Below are positions 32,153 through 33,030 of a DNA stretch of 33,030 nucleotides, in pieces. Each line of letters opens with the position of its first letter. Within the stretch, counting starts at the first letter, position 1. Made by a program: the position numbers and the translations under genes. The notes beneath the pieces are model-generated. The model did not search any database and was not told the origin of the DNA. It saw only the letters and a program-made list of their open reading frames with translations. This stretch comes from Acidovorax sp. GTDB taxonomy: Bacteria; Pseudomonadota; Gammaproteobacteria; Burkholderiales; Burkholderiaceae_C. Location: NCBI RefSeq assembly GCF_016783915.1, contig NZ_JADHVT010000040.1, forward strand, positions 1 to 33,030. The letters run 5' to 3'.

Positions 32153-33030
32153 TGGACACACCCGCAAGCCGTGCCTGCGGCATTCATGCCGCACGCCTGA
32201 ATCTGGCCGACTACGCTGCCAATTTCAGTGACGCGCACCCGCCGCTTACCCGCCCGCAGGCGCTGATCGAGGCCGAGCGCTGCTACTACTGCCACGATGC
32301 GCCCTGCGCCACCGCCTGCCCCACGGGCATCGACATTCCCTCGTTCATCCACCGCATTGCGCAGGACAACAACCGGGGCGCGGCCCGCGCCATCCTGGAG
32401 GCGAACCCGCTGGGCGGCATGTGCGCTCGGGTGTGCCCCACCGAGGTGCTGTGCGAGCAGGCCTGCGTGCGCAACACCAACGAAGACAAGCCGGTGGAGA
32501 TCGGCTCACTGCAGCGCTACGCCACCGATGCCTTCTTTGCCCAGCCCGGTGCACCGCTGTTCCAGCGCGCAGCCGCCACTGGCAAGCGCGTCGCCGTGGT
32601 GGGCGCAGGGCCTGCGGGCCTGGCCTGTGCGCATGGCCTGGCCGTGCGCGGGCATGACGTGGTGCTGTTCGAGGCGCGCCCCAAGCTCGGTGGCCTCAAT
32701 GAATATGGCCTCGCCAGCTACAAGACCACCCACAACTTTGTGCAGAAGGAAGTGGAGTGGCTGTTGTCCATCGGTGGCATCGAGGTGCACACCGGCCAGC
32801 AACTGGGCCGTGACATCACGCTCGACAGCCTGCTGGGCGGGTACGACGCTGTGTTCCTGGGCTTGGGCCTGCAGGGTGTGAACGCGCTGGGCGTGGCTGA
32901 GCCCACAGTCACCGGCCTGCGCAATGCCGTGGATTTCATTGCCGAGCTGCGCCAGAGCACCGACCTCTCCACCCTGCCCGTGGGCCGCCGCGTGGTGGTG
33001 ATTGGTGGCGGCATGACGGCGGTGGATGCC
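32152..33030 (+). CDS. preT: NAD(P)-dependent dihydropyrimidine dehydrogenase subunit, PreT-like (partial)
   Basis: The gene runs off the window; 293 residues are visible. The N-terminal part binds 4Fe-4S clusters through Cys residues in 'CYYCHDAPCATACPTGIDIP' (near 44-63) and 'GGMCARVCPTEVLCEQACVR' (near 89-107). A FAD motif follows, 'VAVVGAGPAGLACAHGLAVRG' (about 147-167), and a second nucleotide motif 'VVVIGGGMTAVDA' at the cut end. This is the layout of PreT and of the N-terminal half of dihydropyrimidine dehydrogenase, which reduces uracil and thymine with a PreA partner. GGAGG precedes the ATG. A preA gene and dihydropyrimidinase would be expected just outside the window. Control is probably by the divergent RutR-like repressor. 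Confidence 0.9.
   Translation, partial: MDTPASRACGIHAARLNLADYAANFSDAHPPLTRPQALIEAERCYYCHDAPCATACPTGIDIPSFIHRIAQDNNRGAARAILEANPLGGMCARVCPTEVLCEQACVRNTNEDKPVEIGSLQRYATDAFFAQPGAPLFQRAAATGKRVAVVGAGPAGLACAHGLAVRGHDVVLFEARPKLGGLNEYGLASYKTTHNFVQKEVEWLLSIGGIEVHTGQQLGRDITLDSLLGGYDAVFLGLGLQGVNALGVAEPTVTGLRNAVDFIAELRQSTDLSTLPVGRRVVVIGGGMTAVDA

Overview
The window is high-GC, densely coded DNA from a betaproteobacterium, most likely a member of the Comamonadaceae close to Acidovorax. The evidence is gene content (Gts-type glucose importer, Entner-Doudoroff enzymes, Bug-type binding protein, type 2 ArgC, CIRCE-controlled groESL), protein character, and several intergenic repeat families that I associate with that group. 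No tRNA, rRNA, CRISPR array, transposase or phage gene is visible. The right end cuts through a gene.

Left third (about 0.4-9.9 kb): a TctD/TctE-like two-component system is divergent from a sugar import cluster. The cluster runs binding protein (gtsA), LamB-type porin, strong terminator, permeases gtsB and gtsC, ATPase gtsD, then glucokinase (glk) and a GloA2-like VOC protein. Together these take up glucose and phosphorylate it. The porin and a terminator lie inside the transporter cluster, which suggests graded expression.

A catabolic block of unknown substrate follows (9.9-15.1 kb). It holds a Bug-family binding protein, a NIPSNAP protein, a KstD-like flavoprotein and an SDR on the minus strand, with a divergent PobR-like AraC regulator. 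It separates glk from the rest of sugar metabolism.

Central carbon region (15.2-23.7 kb): zwf and pgi are divergent. A sugar epimerase/isomerase (AGE family) and an orphan membrane protein follow, then an SMP-30 lactonase gene divergent from edd-eda. Near-identical palindromes matching the HexR operator overlap the predicted -10 boxes of zwf, pgi and edd, and a weaker match lies before gtsA. This suggests one regulon for import and Entner-Doudoroff flux, although no hexR gene is in the window.

Right third (23.9-33.0 kb): a DUF805 protein; groES-groEL with a perfect CIRCE element and a structured repeat between the two genes; argC with a divergent LysR regulator; an orphan Rieske protein with a canonical sigma-54 promoter, divergent from a sigma-54 activator with a Cys/His-rich PAS domain; and a RutR-like TetR regulator divergent from a PreT-like dihydropyrimidine dehydrogenase subunit (cut by the window end). 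The last pair is preceded by tandem operators and a short coupled ORF.

The most interesting signals are the sigma-54/Rieske pair, the HexR-like operator set, the insertion-like element in groESL, and the tandem operators plus small ORF before preT.
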